A stretch of DNA of 64,000 nucleotides. Source: Actinopolyspora halophila DSM 43834 (GTDB taxonomy: Bacteria > Actinomycetota > Actinomycetes > Mycobacteriales > Pseudonocardiaceae). Below the pieces are notes generated by a model. The model saw only the letters and a list, made by a program, of their open reading frames with translations. It had not been told where the DNA came from and ran no database searches. The stretch covers positions 962,590 to 1,026,589 of the forward strand of contig NZ_AQUI01000002.1 in assembly GCF_000371785.1 (NCBI RefSeq), in the 5' to 3' direction. Position numbers and translations under genes: made by a program. Shown here one piece after another: positions 8,761 to 17,996 of this stretch. Positions within the stretch are counted from its first letter, which is position 1. Every line of letters starts with the position of its first letter.

Positions 8761-9948
8761 GTGCGTGTGCTATCACGACATAAGGTTGTCCGAGGAGCCG
8801 CCCTCGCCGCGATCGCCACGGGAACCGTGTATCGCAGCGTGCGCACGCTCCGGAAAGCGCGCTCCATACTGCCGCTCGGTCAGGAACCGTCGAGCACCGT
8901 TCTTCCCCCCACCGTCACCGTGGTGGTGCCCGCGCGTAACGAAGAAGCGGTGCTGGACAACTGTCTGCGTGGAATACGCGAGCAGACCTACGGCTCGGAG
9001 CGCGGAACGAGAAGCGACGCACCCGCTCTGCGGGTGGTGGTGGTCGACGACGGGTCCACCGACCGAACCGGTGAGATCGCCGACGAACACGCCGCGCAGG
9101 ACCCCAGGGTGCACGTCGTGCACAGCGAGGGGCCTCCGCCCGGCTGGAGCGGCAAGGTGCACGCGATGCACACCGGGGTGGAAGCCGCAGGCGAGCCCGA
9201 GGCGGGCGAGTGGCTGCTCTTCGTCGACGCCGACACGGTGCTCGCCCCGGAACTGCTCTCCAAACTGCTCGGAACGGCCGAACGGGCCGATGCGGATCTG
9301 GTCTCGACGCCGGGTGGTCCTCCCGAGAACAGCTCGGCCAGCTGGCCGGTGCTGATGCCCGCCGGTCTGCAGATGATCGGGGAGAACGCCGATCCCCTGG
9401 GCAAGGGCGGAAAGGCCTTCGCCATCGGGCACTGCATCCTGATGCGACGTTCGCACTACGACAAGATCGGCGGCTGGGCCTCGTTGTCCGGCCGACGCAA
9501 CGAGGACATCGCCATTGCCACGGCCGTGCGGGACCACGGTGGGGTGACGAGGCTCGTCGAGGGACTGTCGTACGTGACCACGAGCGGTATGGATCCGTTC
9601 AAGCAGGGCTGGGACTCCTTCCGCAAGAGCTTCGTCGCGGGCACGAACGGTTCGCTGCCCGTGCTGCTGGGGGTCGGTTTCGGTCAGATCGCGCTGTCGT
9701 TGGCCTCGCCCGCGATGCTCGCCGCGGGAGTGCGCACCCGGAAACCGGGGCTGGTCGCGCTCGGCGCGCTCGGTTGGGTCGCGCAGAGCGTCTCGCACGA
9801 CCGAACGGCTCGGGTGATGCACGCCGATCCGGGGTTGGCCCCGGTCGCGCCGTTCACCAACGCCGTTTTCGGGGGGATCACGCTGCACGGAGCCGTCGAA
9901 GTGGTGCGTGGGGCGACCAGTTGGAAGGGACGCGCGTCGACCTTCTGA
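8761..9948 (+). CDS. Family 2 glycosyltransferase, membrane associated
   Basis: About 395 aa. The GT-A fold begins at TVTVVVPARNEEAVLDNCL. A nucleotide-binding VVVDDGSTDRT and the DxD motif FVDADTVL follow, so it uses an activated sugar. An acceptor-side segment containing RRNEDIAIA precedes one or two hydrophobic helices near the C-terminus. The overall pattern resembles hopanoid- or carotenoid-type glycosyltransferases (CrtQ/HpnI-like), but the acceptor cannot be read from sequence. The start is uncertain between GTG at 8761 and GTG at 8767; neither has a clear ribosome site. It stands alone between a terminator and a gene-poor stretch. Confidence 0.75.
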   Translation: MRVLSRHKVVRGAALAAIATGTVYRSVRTLRKARSILPLGQEPSSTVLPPTVTVVVPARNEEAVLDNCLRGIREQTYGSERGTRSDAPALRVVVVDDGSTDRTGEIADEHAAQDPRVHVVHSEGPPPGWSGKVHAMHTGVEAAGEPEAGEWLLFVDADTVLAPELLSKLLGTAERADADLVSTPGGPPENSSASWPVLMPAGLQMIGENADPLGKGGKAFAIGHCILMRRSHYDKIGGWASLSGRRNEDIAIATAVRDHGGVTRLVEGLSYVTTSGMDPFKQGWDSFRKSFVAGTNGSLPVLLGVGFGQIALSLASPAMLAAGVRTRKPGLVALGALGWVAQSVSHDRTARVMHADPGLAPVAPFTNAVFGGITLHGAVEVVRGATSWKGRASTF

Positions 9949-10911
9949 CCGAGGCTTTCCGTCCGGGCCGTCGCAGGTTCGCCGGAGCGGAACCTCCCAG
10001 CGGTTCGTGAGCGGGTACCCGACACCGGGTAATCATCCGCACGGCGTCGGGCCGTCCTCGTGAACCGGATCCGCACGAAACTCCCCGGAGCACTCAAGAT
10101 CAATGTTTCGTGCGAGAAACGTGTGGAGCGCACTCCACATCGACTACACAAAGTGCTTTTACCGACTCGCTCCGTGTGATTCACCGTAGTGGGAAACAGC
10201 GCCGAACGGGGCGGTCCGGAATCATTCGCCGCTGCCGAGACGCGCGTGAACCGGCCCGGAACCCCCGGAGCACGGCCCGGAAATCGACACGAGGCATCAG
10301 TGGTCCGATTCGAGCGGCCTGCTCGGTCCGGAGTGGTAGGGGGATTTCGCGGGGTGGCCACGACGGTGTGTGCGGGAGCGCGAGCGGCGGTGTCGCTGCG
10401 TTCCGAGCGGCCGGGGGAAATGCTCGTGTCGAAGCAGCGGTGTCAGGTCGTCGCCGACCCAGCGCTCACGGAAAACGTTGGCCTCCGGTGGTGAGTTGAC
10501 GTGCTCGGCCGAAGTGGCCCCTCATGCGAGACACCGGCCCGCTGCGACAGCCCATCGTTGGCCGACCTCCTCGGTGGAGAGTGATTCGGCCGGTTCGAAG
10601 TAGTTGACGTCGGCTGGGCGTTCCCCGTGCACTCGGCCTCCACGGTGGATACAACACGACCACCTGCCGAGTGGTGCCCCGGAGGATTGTTCAGCGAGGG
10701 CACAGCGTCAACGTGCGACGAGCGCGTGTCGCGTGGCGGTGCGCAGGAAGTCTCCTGAACGGCCTGGTCACGACACTGCCGTCGCACGGCGAGCAATCGC
10801 TCGCTCGTGCCACTGCGAAGCCGCCTGAACTCCGTGAACGAGTCTCGTGGTGACAGACACGAGAACAGCGGTCGAGCGCGTCGGAACCGTTTTCGCAGGC
10901 GTCGCCCGCGA
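9949..10911. other. Gene-poor 963-bp gap
   Basis: No intact gene is convincing here. The stretch contains a 16-bp dyad GTGGAGcgcaCTCCAC (10123-10138), a nearby GTTTCgtgcgaGAAAC dyad (10105-10120), and on the minus strand a reading frame with gene-like composition broken by stops (separate entry, 10430-10707). Confidence 0.5.
10430..10707 (-). pseudogene. Possible decayed coding sequence
   Basis: On the minus strand one frame reads as ordinary actinobacterial protein. It includes DVNYFEPAESLSTEEVGQRW and, after an in-frame TGA (10524-10522), ANVFRERWVGDDLTPLLRHE. A further in-frame TGA lies upstream at 10710-10708 and no start codon is evident. The codon choice and lack of low-complexity drift suggest a remnant rather than chance. 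The family was not recognised. A chance open frame in GC-rich DNA remains possible. Confidence 0.3.
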
Positions 10912-11364
10912 CTACGGCATCAGCCCGGCCGCCACGGTCGCGCCCAGTTCCCAGCAGGCGTCCAGCCCTTCCGAGTCGGGTTGCCCGGTGAGGGCGACCG
11001 GTTCGGCGACCTGCTTCCAGCCGAGCCCGGTGGTGATCGACCGGGCGGCCCGGATCGCGCCCTCGGTGCCCTCGTTGCCGTGCACGTACAGCCCGAAGGG
11101 CCTGCCGCTCGTGGAGTCCAGGCACGGGTAGTAGATCTGGTCGAAGAAGTGCTTGAGCGCCCCGGACATGTACCCGAGATTGGCCGGGGTCCCCAGCAGG
11201 TACCCGTCGGCGGCGAGCACGTCGCTCGCCGTCGCGGCCAGTGCGGGCCTGCGCACGACCTCCACGTCCTCGATCTCGTCGGTGGTGGCCCCTTCGACGA
11301 CCTTCTCGAACATGGCCTGCATGCCCGGCGAGGGCGTGTGGTGGACGATCAGCAAACGCGGCAC
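10912..11364 (-). CDS. Flavodoxin-like NAD(P)H-dependent FMN reductase family protein
   Basis: 150 aa single-domain flavodoxin fold. It opens with a beta-strand and phosphate-binding loop (LLIVHHTPSPG) and carries the family segment TPANLGYMSGALKHFFDQ, where FMN-reductase-type proteins bind the flavin ring. Likely a cytosolic flavin-dependent oxidoreductase; the electron acceptor is unknown. A GTG start is used. The gene is divergent from a TetR regulator 175 bp away, the usual layout for a regulator and its target, so quinone- or electrophile-inducible expression is a reasonable inference. Confidence 0.8.
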   Translation of the reverse strand: MPRLLIVHHTPSPGMQAMFEKVVEGATTDEIEDVEVVRRPALAATASDVLAADGYLLGTPANLGYMSGALKHFFDQIYYPCLDSTSGRPFGLYVHGNEGTEGAIRAARSITTGLGWKQVAEPVALTGQPDSEGLDACWELGATVAAGLMP

Positions 11365-11539
11365 GACTCCGAGGATGCCCTCTCGGATCTTCCGGTCGCA
11401 ACGTCACCGGCGACGCTTTCCGCTCCGCCCGTGACACGTGCGGGCGGTGCGCGTCCTGCCCGGGTGAAAGGTCCGACCGGGGTGAAGCCCGCTCCTAGTA
11501 CCATCGAAGGGGTCGAGTCGCCGGAGAGGAGTTTCCCGG

Positions 11540-12127
11540 ATGAGTGCCGAGGACGTCCAGGACGGGAACTCCCGGAAGCGAGCACCGGCCAGGGAGCGGC
11601 TGCTCGACACCGCCTCCGAGCTCTTCTACCGGCACGGTATCCGCGCGGTCGGCATCGACACCGTGATCGAACACGCCGGTGTGGCCAAGATGAGCCTCTA
11701 CAACCACTTCCGCTCCAAGGACGAGCTGGTGGTGGCCTACCTGGAGCGGCGCGAGCGGCGCTGGTGCGAGTTCCTCGACGCGAGGGCCCCGGACGCCGCC
11801 GCGGAACCGGTCGAGCGACTCCGCGGGATGCTCGACGTCCTCGGTTCGTGGCTGGCCGAGGAATGCCCCAGGGGCTGCGCCTTCACCAACGCCGAGGTCG
11901 AGCTCGCCGACCCCGAACACCCGGCCCACGAGGTGATCAGGGCCGACAAGGAACACCTGCGCGAGCGTATCGGAGCCGTGCTCGGCGACGCGGGTGTGAG
12001 CGGCGTCGAGCACCTCGCGGACCAGGTCTTCATGCTCTTCGAGAGCGTGCTGGTCACTTTCGGGATGGGCACGGTGGAAGACCCCGTGCGGGCGGCCAAG
12101 GACGTGGTTTCCCGGCTGCTCGGGTGA
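11540..12127 (+). CDS. TetR/AcrR family transcriptional regulator
   Basis: 195 aa. Residues 16-62 form the TetR helix-turn-helix (ERLLDTASELFYRHG, then VIEHAGVAKMSLYNHFRSKD). The C-terminal ligand domain contains a CPRGCAF cysteine pair that could be redox- or electrophile-responsive, as in some quinone-sensing TetR proteins; that is an inference. The ATG follows GGAGAGGAG. It probably controls itself and the divergent flavodoxin gene. A hairpin terminator lies 68 bp downstream. Confidence 0.85.
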   Translation: MSAEDVQDGNSRKRAPARERLLDTASELFYRHGIRAVGIDTVIEHAGVAKMSLYNHFRSKDELVVAYLERRERRWCEFLDARAPDAAAEPVERLRGMLDVLGSWLAEECPRGCAFTNAEVELADPEHPAHEVIRADKEHLRERIGAVLGDAGVSGVEHLADQVFMLFESVLVTFGMGTVEDPVRAAKDVVSRLLG

Positions 12128-12194
12128 ACAGCGCTTCCCGACCGCTCCCGTCCGTGCCGTTCGGTGCCGAGAAACCGGCCGGAGTCGTTGTCAT

Positions 12195-12217
12195 CCCGAC
12201 CGGTGCTCCCGGTCGGG
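12195..12217 (+). terminator. Hairpin terminator after the TetR gene
   Basis: Perfect 9-bp stem CCCGACCGG (12195-12203) / CCGGTCGGG (12209-12217) with a 5-nt loop, no U-tract. Confidence 0.55.
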
Positions 12218-12517
12218 GGCCGGCGACGCGGATCCCCGCTCGGGGCGTTCCGCCGGGGCGGTGGTGATCCGGCTTCGTCGCGGGCCCCCGGGAGTGGCGG
12301 GGCGTCCCGAGCACACCCGGCCGGACAGGGGCAGGTCACGTCCGAGCAGCCAGTCCTGCCTTCGACGGTTCGCCCGGCCGACTCCGCGCGCGAGGATGTT
12401 CCTCCGCGCTCCGCTCGCGGAGTTCCGCTCGGTTCTCTCATCGAGGTGCTTCGGTGTCCGGAATGGATTGAACGGCATCGGAAGTCCCTTTCGGTGGCGC
12501 CGAGAACTACCGGGGAA

Positions 12518-12544
12518 AGTATACATACAGGTCTGTCTAGTCAA
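12518..12544 (-). promoter_or_regulatory. Orphan sigma-A-like promoter with internal palindrome
   Basis: On the minus strand TTGACT (12544-12539) and TATACT (12523-12518) form near-consensus -35/-10 boxes with a short 15-bp spacer. The spacer contains the dyad ACAGgtCTGT (12527-12536), typical of a TetR-family operator. Downstream there is only a short, degrading reading frame. The neighbouring TetR protein at 11540 is a candidate regulator. Confidence 0.45.
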
Positions 12545-12827
12545 CTTCTCCGGACGGAGTGGGCCCCGGAACGCGCAGCGCTTCCCGAATCGTCCGTTCG
12601 AGGGCTACATGGGCCGGGCGGCTGCCAAGATCGACACTCGTGGGTGAAGTGGTGCGTCCCCGAAGGTTCCCCGAGGTCTCGGCAGCAGGGCGATCACCAG
12701 CGGTGCGCTCGTCGTTCCCGGGCTCACGCTGACCACGATGACCGTGTTGATCGCGATCCCCCGGGGAGCTCCGCCCAAGACCGTCCTCGAGGTGATCCGG
12801 CCGTCGAATCGAGGCGGAGAACTCGGA

Positions 12828-14522
12828 TCAGGACTCGACCAGCGACCGCACTTGCGAGGTGAGCGTGGACAGCATCTCCCGAGCCCTGCCGCGAGCCGCG
12901 GTCAGCTCCGAGTCCGAGGTGGGGTCCCGCACCGGTTCCACGGCCTGCAGGTAGCACTTGAGCTTCGGCTCCGTGCCGGAGGGGCGGATCACCACGCGCA
13001 GCCCTCCGGGGCCTTCGGCTTCCTCCGCCCCGGTGCCGCCGCGCAGGACGAGCACGTCGGCGTCGGGCAGCAGGTCCGTTGTGGACACCGCCAGTCCGGC
13101 CAACTCGCCCGGTGGTTGCTCGCGCAGTCCCCGCATCGTCTCGTCGATGGTGGACAGGTCCCGCACCCGCACGGAGAGCTGCCCGGTCTCGTGCACACCG
13201 TGCCGGGACTCCAGCTCGTCCAGCCGGTCCAGCAAGGAGCCGGAACGCGCCTTCAGGGTCGCTGCCAGATCACAGGTGACCACGGCGGTGGACAGGCCGT
13301 CCTTGTCGCGCACGTACTCCGGATCCACGCAGTGCCCCAGCGCCTCCTCGTAGGCGTAGACGAGTCCCGTGGCCGCGCCGTCGCCCGCGCGCATCAGCCA
13401 TTTGAAGCCCGTGAGCGTCTCGTCGTAGCGAACGCCGTGGTCAGTGGCGATCGAGCGGAGCATCGCCGAGGACACGATCGTGGTGGCCACCAGCGGATCC
13501 CGCCCGGAAGCGTCCATCGTGCTGAGCACGTGATCACCGAGCAGCACCCCGGTCTCGTCGCCGCGCAGCATCCGCCAACCGCCTTCGCGCGCCGGTACTC
13601 CGATCGCGCAGCGGTCCGCGTCCGGATCGAGCGCTACGGCCAGATCGGCTCCGACCTCACCGGCCAGCTCCAGAACGGCGTCGGTGACTCCCGGCTCCTC
13701 GGGGTTGGGGAACTCGACGGTGGGGAAGTCCGGATCGGGCTCCTCCTGGTCGGCGACGAGATGCACATCGGTGAACCCGGCCAGGTGCAGCGCGTACCGC
13801 AGTGGCCTGGCTCCCACGCCGTGCAGCGCGGTCGCGGCCACTCGCAGGTCACGCGTCCCCCCGCGCGGGAGAGTCTCCGCTCGGGCCAGGTAGTCGTCGA
13901 GCACCCGCTCGTAGTGCTCCCAGCCCTGTTCGGCGCGCTCGACCTCGCGCGCGGGTCCGACGCGTGCGATCTCGCGCTCGATCTCCTCGTCGAACGGGGC
14001 CACCAGGGGGTCCCCGCCGGAGAGGTAGACCTTGTAACCGTTGTCGGCCGGAGGGTTGTGCGAGGCCGTGATCTGCACGCCCGCGACCGCTCCCAGGGCT
14101 CTGGTGGCGTACACGAGCAGCGGTGTGGGCAGTGCCTCCGGGAGCACGTACACTCGGAAACCCGCGGCGTGCAGCACCCCGGCGGTGTCCGCTGCGAACC
14201 GTGTCGAGCCGTGCCGTGCGTCGTGCCCGACCACGACGGTGCCGAGCTCTTCCCCGCGCCGCAGCCAGTTCGCCAGCCCGGCAGTGGTGCGCACCACCAC
14301 GGCCCGATTCATCCCGTTGGGGCCCGCCCGCACCGGCCCCCGTATCCCCGCGGTGCCGAAACCGAGCGGCTGCGCCACCCGCTGACGGAGCTCGGCGACC
14401 ACCTCCTCGTCACCGCTCTCGGCCGAGGTCAGCAGCTCCCGCAGCTCCGCGCGGCCGTCCTCGTCGACGTCCCCGTCCAGCCAGCGCCGGGCGGCTTCGC
14501 TCAGTTCGCTCTCCAGCGGCAT
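12828..14522 (-). CDS. pmmB: Alpha-D-phosphohexomutase (phosphomannomutase/phosphoglucomutase)
   Basis: 564 aa four-domain phospho-sugar mutase that interconverts hexose-1- and hexose-6-phosphates. The catalytic phosphoserine lies in TASHNPPADNGYKVY. The metal-binding loop is ALDPDADRCA, the sugar-binding loop is in YAYEEALGHC, and the phosphate-binding C-terminal motif is RPSGTEPKLKCY. The length and the N-terminal extension before GFGTAGIRGP match the PmmB/PgcA subfamily. It follows deoD on the same strand with a 166-bp gap, as in M. tuberculosis Rv3307-Rv3308. Its position with deoD suggests handling of (deoxy)ribose- or hexose-phosphates, but the true substrate needs assay. Confidence 0.9.
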   Translation of the reverse strand: MPLESELSEAARRWLDGDVDEDGRAELRELLTSAESGDEEVVAELRQRVAQPLGFGTAGIRGPVRAGPNGMNRAVVVRTTAGLANWLRRGEELGTVVVGHDARHGSTRFAADTAGVLHAAGFRVYVLPEALPTPLLVYATRALGAVAGVQITASHNPPADNGYKVYLSGGDPLVAPFDEEIEREIARVGPAREVERAEQGWEHYERVLDDYLARAETLPRGGTRDLRVAATALHGVGARPLRYALHLAGFTDVHLVADQEEPDPDFPTVEFPNPEEPGVTDAVLELAGEVGADLAVALDPDADRCAIGVPAREGGWRMLRGDETGVLLGDHVLSTMDASGRDPLVATTIVSSAMLRSIATDHGVRYDETLTGFKWLMRAGDGAATGLVYAYEEALGHCVDPEYVRDKDGLSTAVVTCDLAATLKARSGSLLDRLDELESRHGVHETGQLSVRVRDLSTIDETMRGLREQPPGELAGLAVSTTDLLPDADVLVLRGGTGAEEAEGPGGLRVVIRPSGTEPKLKCYLQAVEPVRDPTSDSELTAARGRAREMLSTLTSQVRSLVES

Positions 14523-14688
14523 ATCGACCTCGCGTGCTCCATCGGTTCCACCTTGGGCAGTGGGATCACAGGGGGAAGCAACGTTCGTAACCGGAACGGC
14601 GCTCCCCGGTGTCGGGGCACCCGCTCACGAGCCCCCGAGGGGTTCCGCCGAGCGAGTACCCACGACGCGGGAGAACGAAAAACATCAG

Positions 14689-15507
14689 CTAGGCCCGTTC
14701 GACGAGCGAGCGCAGCAGCTTGCCCATGCGGGAAGCCGAGGCCCTGCCCGCCTCGAGTACCTCCTGGTGGTTCAACGGTTCCCCCGTCGTCCCGGCCGCC
14801 GGATTGGTGACCAGCGAGAGCCCGAGCACCTCTGCTCCGGCCGCCCGCGCGGCTATGGCCTCCTGCACGGTGGACATGCCGACGAGGTCGGCGCCGAGCG
14901 TGCGCAGCATCCCGATCTCGGCGGGAGTCTCGAAGTGCGGGCCCGGCATGCCCGCGTAGACCCCCTCGGTGAGGGACGGGTCGATCTCTCCGGCGATGTC
15001 GCGCAGCCGCCGCGCGTACAGGTCGGTCAGGTCCACGAACCGCGCGCCGACGAGCGGTGAGCGCGCCGTCATGTTCAGGTGATCCGCGATGAGCACGGGC
15101 TGGCCCACGCTCATGTCCGGGCGCAGTCCGCCCGCCGCGTTGGTGAGCACCACGCTCCGGCAGCCCGCTGCCGCTGCCACGCGCACGCCGTGCACCACCT
15201 TGTCGACACCGAGTCCTTCGTAGAGGTGCGTGCGTCCGAGCATCACCAGCACGCGTTTGTCCCCGACTGTCAGGGACCACATCCTGCCGGAGTGCCCCAC
15301 GGCCCCCGGGGAGTCGAACCCGGGGAGCTCGGACATGCTCAGTTCCGTTTCGGGGCTGCCGATCTCCTCGGCCGCCGGTTGCCACCCGGAACCGAGCACC
15401 ACGGCCAGGTCGTGCCGCGCGGCTCCGGTGAACTCGGCCAGTGCCCCGGCCGCCCCGCTCGCCACCGCTTCCGGATCGGCGGGCTCCGATGTTGTGGAAG
15501 ACGTCAC
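14689..15507 (-). CDS. deoD: Purine nucleoside phosphorylase, trimeric class
   Basis: 272 aa, the size of low-molecular-mass trimeric PNPs. It phosphorolyses inosine/guanosine (deoxy)nucleosides to base and ribose-1-phosphate. Phosphate-site elements VVLGSGW, GHSGRMW and GRTHLYEG, the NAAGGL turn and the base-binding [10 protein letters not shown] are all present in order; SLVTNPAAG carries the purine-contacting Asn. The GTG at 15507 lies 7 nt after a TAGGCT -10 box (15520-15515), so the mRNA is probably leaderless. It is upstream of and probably cotranscribed with the phosphohexomutase. Confidence 0.93.
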   Translation of the reverse strand: MTSSTTSEPADPEAVASGAAGALAEFTGAARHDLAVVLGSGWQPAAEEIGSPETELSMSELPGFDSPGAVGHSGRMWSLTVGDKRVLVMLGRTHLYEGLGVDKVVHGVRVAAAAGCRSVVLTNAAGGLRPDMSVGQPVLIADHLNMTARSPLVGARFVDLTDLYARRLRDIAGEIDPSLTEGVYAGMPGPHFETPAEIGMLRTLGADLVGMSTVQEAIAARAAGAEVLGLSLVTNPAAGTTGEPLNHQEVLEAGRASASRMGKLLRSLVERA

Positions 15508-15550
15508 GACGAGCAGCCTAACGAATGATCGCGTGTGTGGCCCGCCGCTC

Positions 15551-15632
15551 CGCGCGTTTCGGGCGAGCGCTCGCTCGGTCGGGCCTCAGCCCGCGCGTTT
15601 CGGGCGAGCGCTCGCTCGGTCGGGCCTCAGCC
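15551..15632 (-). repeat. 41-bp tandem repeat (two copies) at the kinase 3' end
   Basis: Units 15551-15591 and 15592-15632 are identical over 41 bp. Each contains the 12-bp palindrome GCGAGCGCTCGC. The kinase stop codon (15629-15627) lies inside the right-hand copy, so the left copy duplicates the gene's last bases. The 20-mer CCCGACCGAGCGAGCGCTCG read on the minus strand recurs with few changes at 30977-30996 and 26833-26852. Confidence 0.85.
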
Positions 15633-17417
15633 CGCGCGGAACCGCGAAGCGGTGCGCTCGTGGAGGTCGCGGGCGTCGGACCTGTCCGGAGCGGTCACCC
15701 GGACGACCCAGAGATCTCCGTCGCGGGCCATGACGCGGGCCGTGGTGAACCTCCGCACCCTCTGCGAGTCGGTCCCGCCGATTCCCGGTGAAGTGGTCCG
15801 GTAGGTCAGTATCCTGTCGCGGTGCCCTCCCGATCGGGACGGTCCGTCCGTTCGTTGTGAAAGCATTGTCATGTTGCCCGGGTTCCGGTGCTCGTTTCCC
15901 AGGGCGAGCAGATATCCGCGTGTCGTGTAGCCCCGTTCGTAGTAGTTGCCGAAACGCTGGATGGCCAGCTCCGTCCTCCCGTCCGGGGACAAGAAGTGCA
16001 CGGTCATGTTCCTGGTGGGCGGCCCCTGGCTGTATTCCTGGAATCGGGACCACCCAGTGGGGGCGGAGATGCTGTAGTCGCTCGCCCCGTCGTCGCCGCG
16101 GTGGGTGATCCTGCCGTGGTACTCGCGCAGGTGCACCGGCTCGGGCAGCACGGTGCCCCGCGTTCCGTCCCCGACCGGCAGCAACGGTTGGTCGGCGAGG
16201 TACCGCGCTCCGAGAAAGGTTCCGGCCGAGGAGAGGGCGAACACCACGATCGCGGCCAGCGCGAGCACGACGATCCCGATCCGGGAACGCTTGCGCGGTG
16301 CCGGAGCGCTCGGCGTGAACGGGAGCGGTCCGGGGTCGGCGGCGAGGGGGGCAGGCTGTTCCTCCGCCTCGGAACTCGTCTTCGGGGCCCCTCGCCCGGT
16401 TCCCCCGGAAGGCGACGGTTCGGCGGATTCGCGCGAACCGACTTCGGGATGTCGCTCCTCCTCGCTCGTGTGGGACGGAGCCGGGGTGCCGGGGAGCGGG
16501 GTGCGTTCGGTGGAGGCCTCGGCGGAGAGCAAGTGGGCGAAGGGGTCCGCCCCCGGTTCGGGCAGCAGGGGCTGTACGAGTCTGCGCACCTCGCGCAGTG
16601 AGATCCGGAGTTGCGGGTCCTTGACCATCAGCCCGGCGATGACCTCGCCTATCGGGCCCTGCTTGTCCGGTTCGGGAACGGGATCGTTGACCACCGAGGT
16701 GATGGTTTCCACCGGGTTGTCGTCGCTGTCGTACGGCGGCCTTCCCACGGCGGCCGCGAACAGGCTGGCCCCGAGCCCCCACAGGTCGGCGGCGGAGGTG
16801 ATCGCCTCTCCCGCGGCGACCTCGGGGGCGATGAACGCCGGGGTGCCCAGCATGATGCCGGTGCGGGTGAGGGTCGGCTCGGCCACGTTCCTGGATATGC
16901 CGAAGTCGCTCAGCTTGATCTGGCCGTCCGAGGAGAGCAGCACGTTGCCCGGTTTGACGTCACGGTGCACCACGCCGGAGCGGTGCGCGGTGTCCAGCGC
17001 CGCGGCGACCGCGTTGGTGAGTGCGGCCAGCTGCCGGTCGTCGAGCGGACCGTGCTCCCGGATGATGGTGGCCAGACTCTGCGAGGGAACCAGCTCCATG
17101 ACGACGAACGGGTCCTCGCCCTCCCGGGCCACGTCGTAGAGAGTGACCACGTTCGGGTGCGAGACCACGGCTATCGCCCTGGCTTCCCGGAGGGTGCGTT
17201 CCCGGATCTCGGCGGCCTCCTCGGCCGGGATCCCCTTGGGAAGCTGTACCACCTTGATGGCGACCGGCCTGCGCAGCAGCTCGTCCGTACCGGACCATAC
17301 GGAGCCCATGGCGCCGCCGCCGATCTTGGTGTGCATCCGGTACCGATCGGCTATCAGCCGACCTGCCACGGGTTCGTCGGATTCGGGTTCCGCTTCTGGC
17401 ACGCCTCCATTGTCCAC
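15627..17417 (-). CDS. Transmembrane serine/threonine protein kinase
   Basis: About 596 aa. An N-terminal Hanks-type kinase domain (roughly residues 20-280) has the glycine loop KIGGGAMGSVW, the ATP lysine in PVAIKVV, the catalytic loop HRDVKPGNVLL and DFGIS. A long Pro/Ser/Glu-rich juxtamembrane linker leads to one membrane helix (around IGIVVLALAAIVVF) and a roughly 190-residue extracytoplasmic domain with no PASTA repeats. It therefore resembles PknD/E/H-type sensors, not PknB. The start is placed at GTG 17417 (TTG 17420 also possible) because GGAAGGAAG at 17434-17426 fits as ribosome site; more upstream starts lack one. The signal and targets are unknown. Confidence 0.88.
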   Translation of the reverse strand: MDNGGVPEAEPESDEPVAGRLIADRYRMHTKIGGGAMGSVWSGTDELLRRPVAIKVVQLPKGIPAEEAAEIRERTLREARAIAVVSHPNVVTLYDVAREGEDPFVVMELVPSQSLATIIREHGPLDDRQLAALTNAVAAALDTAHRSGVVHRDVKPGNVLLSSDGQIKLSDFGISRNVAEPTLTRTGIMLGTPAFIAPEVAAGEAITSAADLWGLGASLFAAAVGRPPYDSDDNPVETITSVVNDPVPEPDKQGPIGEVIAGLMVKDPQLRISLREVRRLVQPLLPEPGADPFAHLLSAEASTERTPLPGTPAPSHTSEEERHPEVGSRESAEPSPSGGTGRGAPKTSSEAEEQPAPLAADPGPLPFTPSAPAPRKRSRIGIVVLALAAIVVFALSSAGTFLGARYLADQPLLPVGDGTRGTVLPEPVHLREYHGRITHRGDDGASDYSISAPTGWSRFQEYSQGPPTRNMTVHFLSPDGRTELAIQRFGNYYERGYTTRGYLLALGNEHRNPGNMTMLSQRTDGPSRSGGHRDRILTYRTTSPGIGGTDSQRVRRFTTARVMARDGDLWVVRVTAPDRSDARDLHERTASRFRAG

Positions 17418-17996
17418 CAAGGTGTTCTTCCTTCCGGGCCAGCGGTGAGTCCACGCGGACCGCCCCGGTGTCGAGGCGTCCACTCCCGGGAGTCGGCGGG
17501 ATGTTCCGCCGGGTTACCCCGTGAATCGCTTCGAGGGGAGCTCCCGCGCGGGGAGCGGTCGCGTTCCTCGCTCGATTCTCCGGTGTTAACAGCAGTGAAC
17601 TTTCTTACCCGACGGTGGCTCCTGCGGAGTGGGATTTTTCGGGCTGAGGATTCTGACCGGCGCAAAAGATCCGGAGTGGCGTCGTGGCGCCGAGTCCAAC
17701 CCGCGGGACTGGCGGGTGCAAGCGCTCCTGATCGGCTACGTTTGACGGTGATCGGGCCATCATGACCGTGGCGCACGGTGGGGTGGGCCCACCGCCACGT
17801 GGGGGAACCGCTCGATCGAGGGTCGGATGAGTGGACCGGGTGTTCACCCGACCGTGAAACCCGTGCCGTCACGAGAAACGCAACAGCACGACACGCCGGA
17901 ACGGAGTCGTGGTGGTAACCGTGCCGCGGGTGACGAACAATCCCGGATGCCCACATCGCCGGGAACGGGAGGGCCCGCCGCGTCCGGGAGGTGTTC
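17418..17996. promoter_or_regulatory. Divergent region between kinase and Mrp operon
   Basis: About 580 bp without a supported gene. It contains the perfect 12-bp palindrome GGTGGGCCCACC at 17782-17793 and a TGACCGTGGCG-type GC-rich run. Promoters for the kinase (leftward) and mrp operon (rightward) must lie here, but no clear -35/-10 pair can be assigned by eye. Confidence 0.35.

Larger units (their letters stand above)
12128..12827. other. 700-bp gap with terminator and orphan promoter
   Basis: No intact gene is supported. The left end has the terminator of the TetR gene. The middle carries a promoter-like sequence reading leftwards (12518-12544), followed by an ATG and about 16 plausible codons (MPFNPFRTPKHLDERT) that run into low-quality, arginine-rich reading frame. 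This looks like the 5' stump of a lost gene. The right end adjoins the 3' end of the phosphohexomutase gene without recognisable content. Confidence 0.4.

Noticed and set aside
10105-10120. GTTTCgtgcgaGAAAC as another copy of the parS-like palindrome
   Set aside because: It is 16 bp, not 14, the centre differs and no partner lies 43 bp away; likely coincidental similarity.
12738-14810. 690-codon plus-strand open frame across the phosphohexomutase gene
   Set aside because: Antisense to a gene with a complete active site; composition rich in His, Arg, Gly and Gln without domain motifs.
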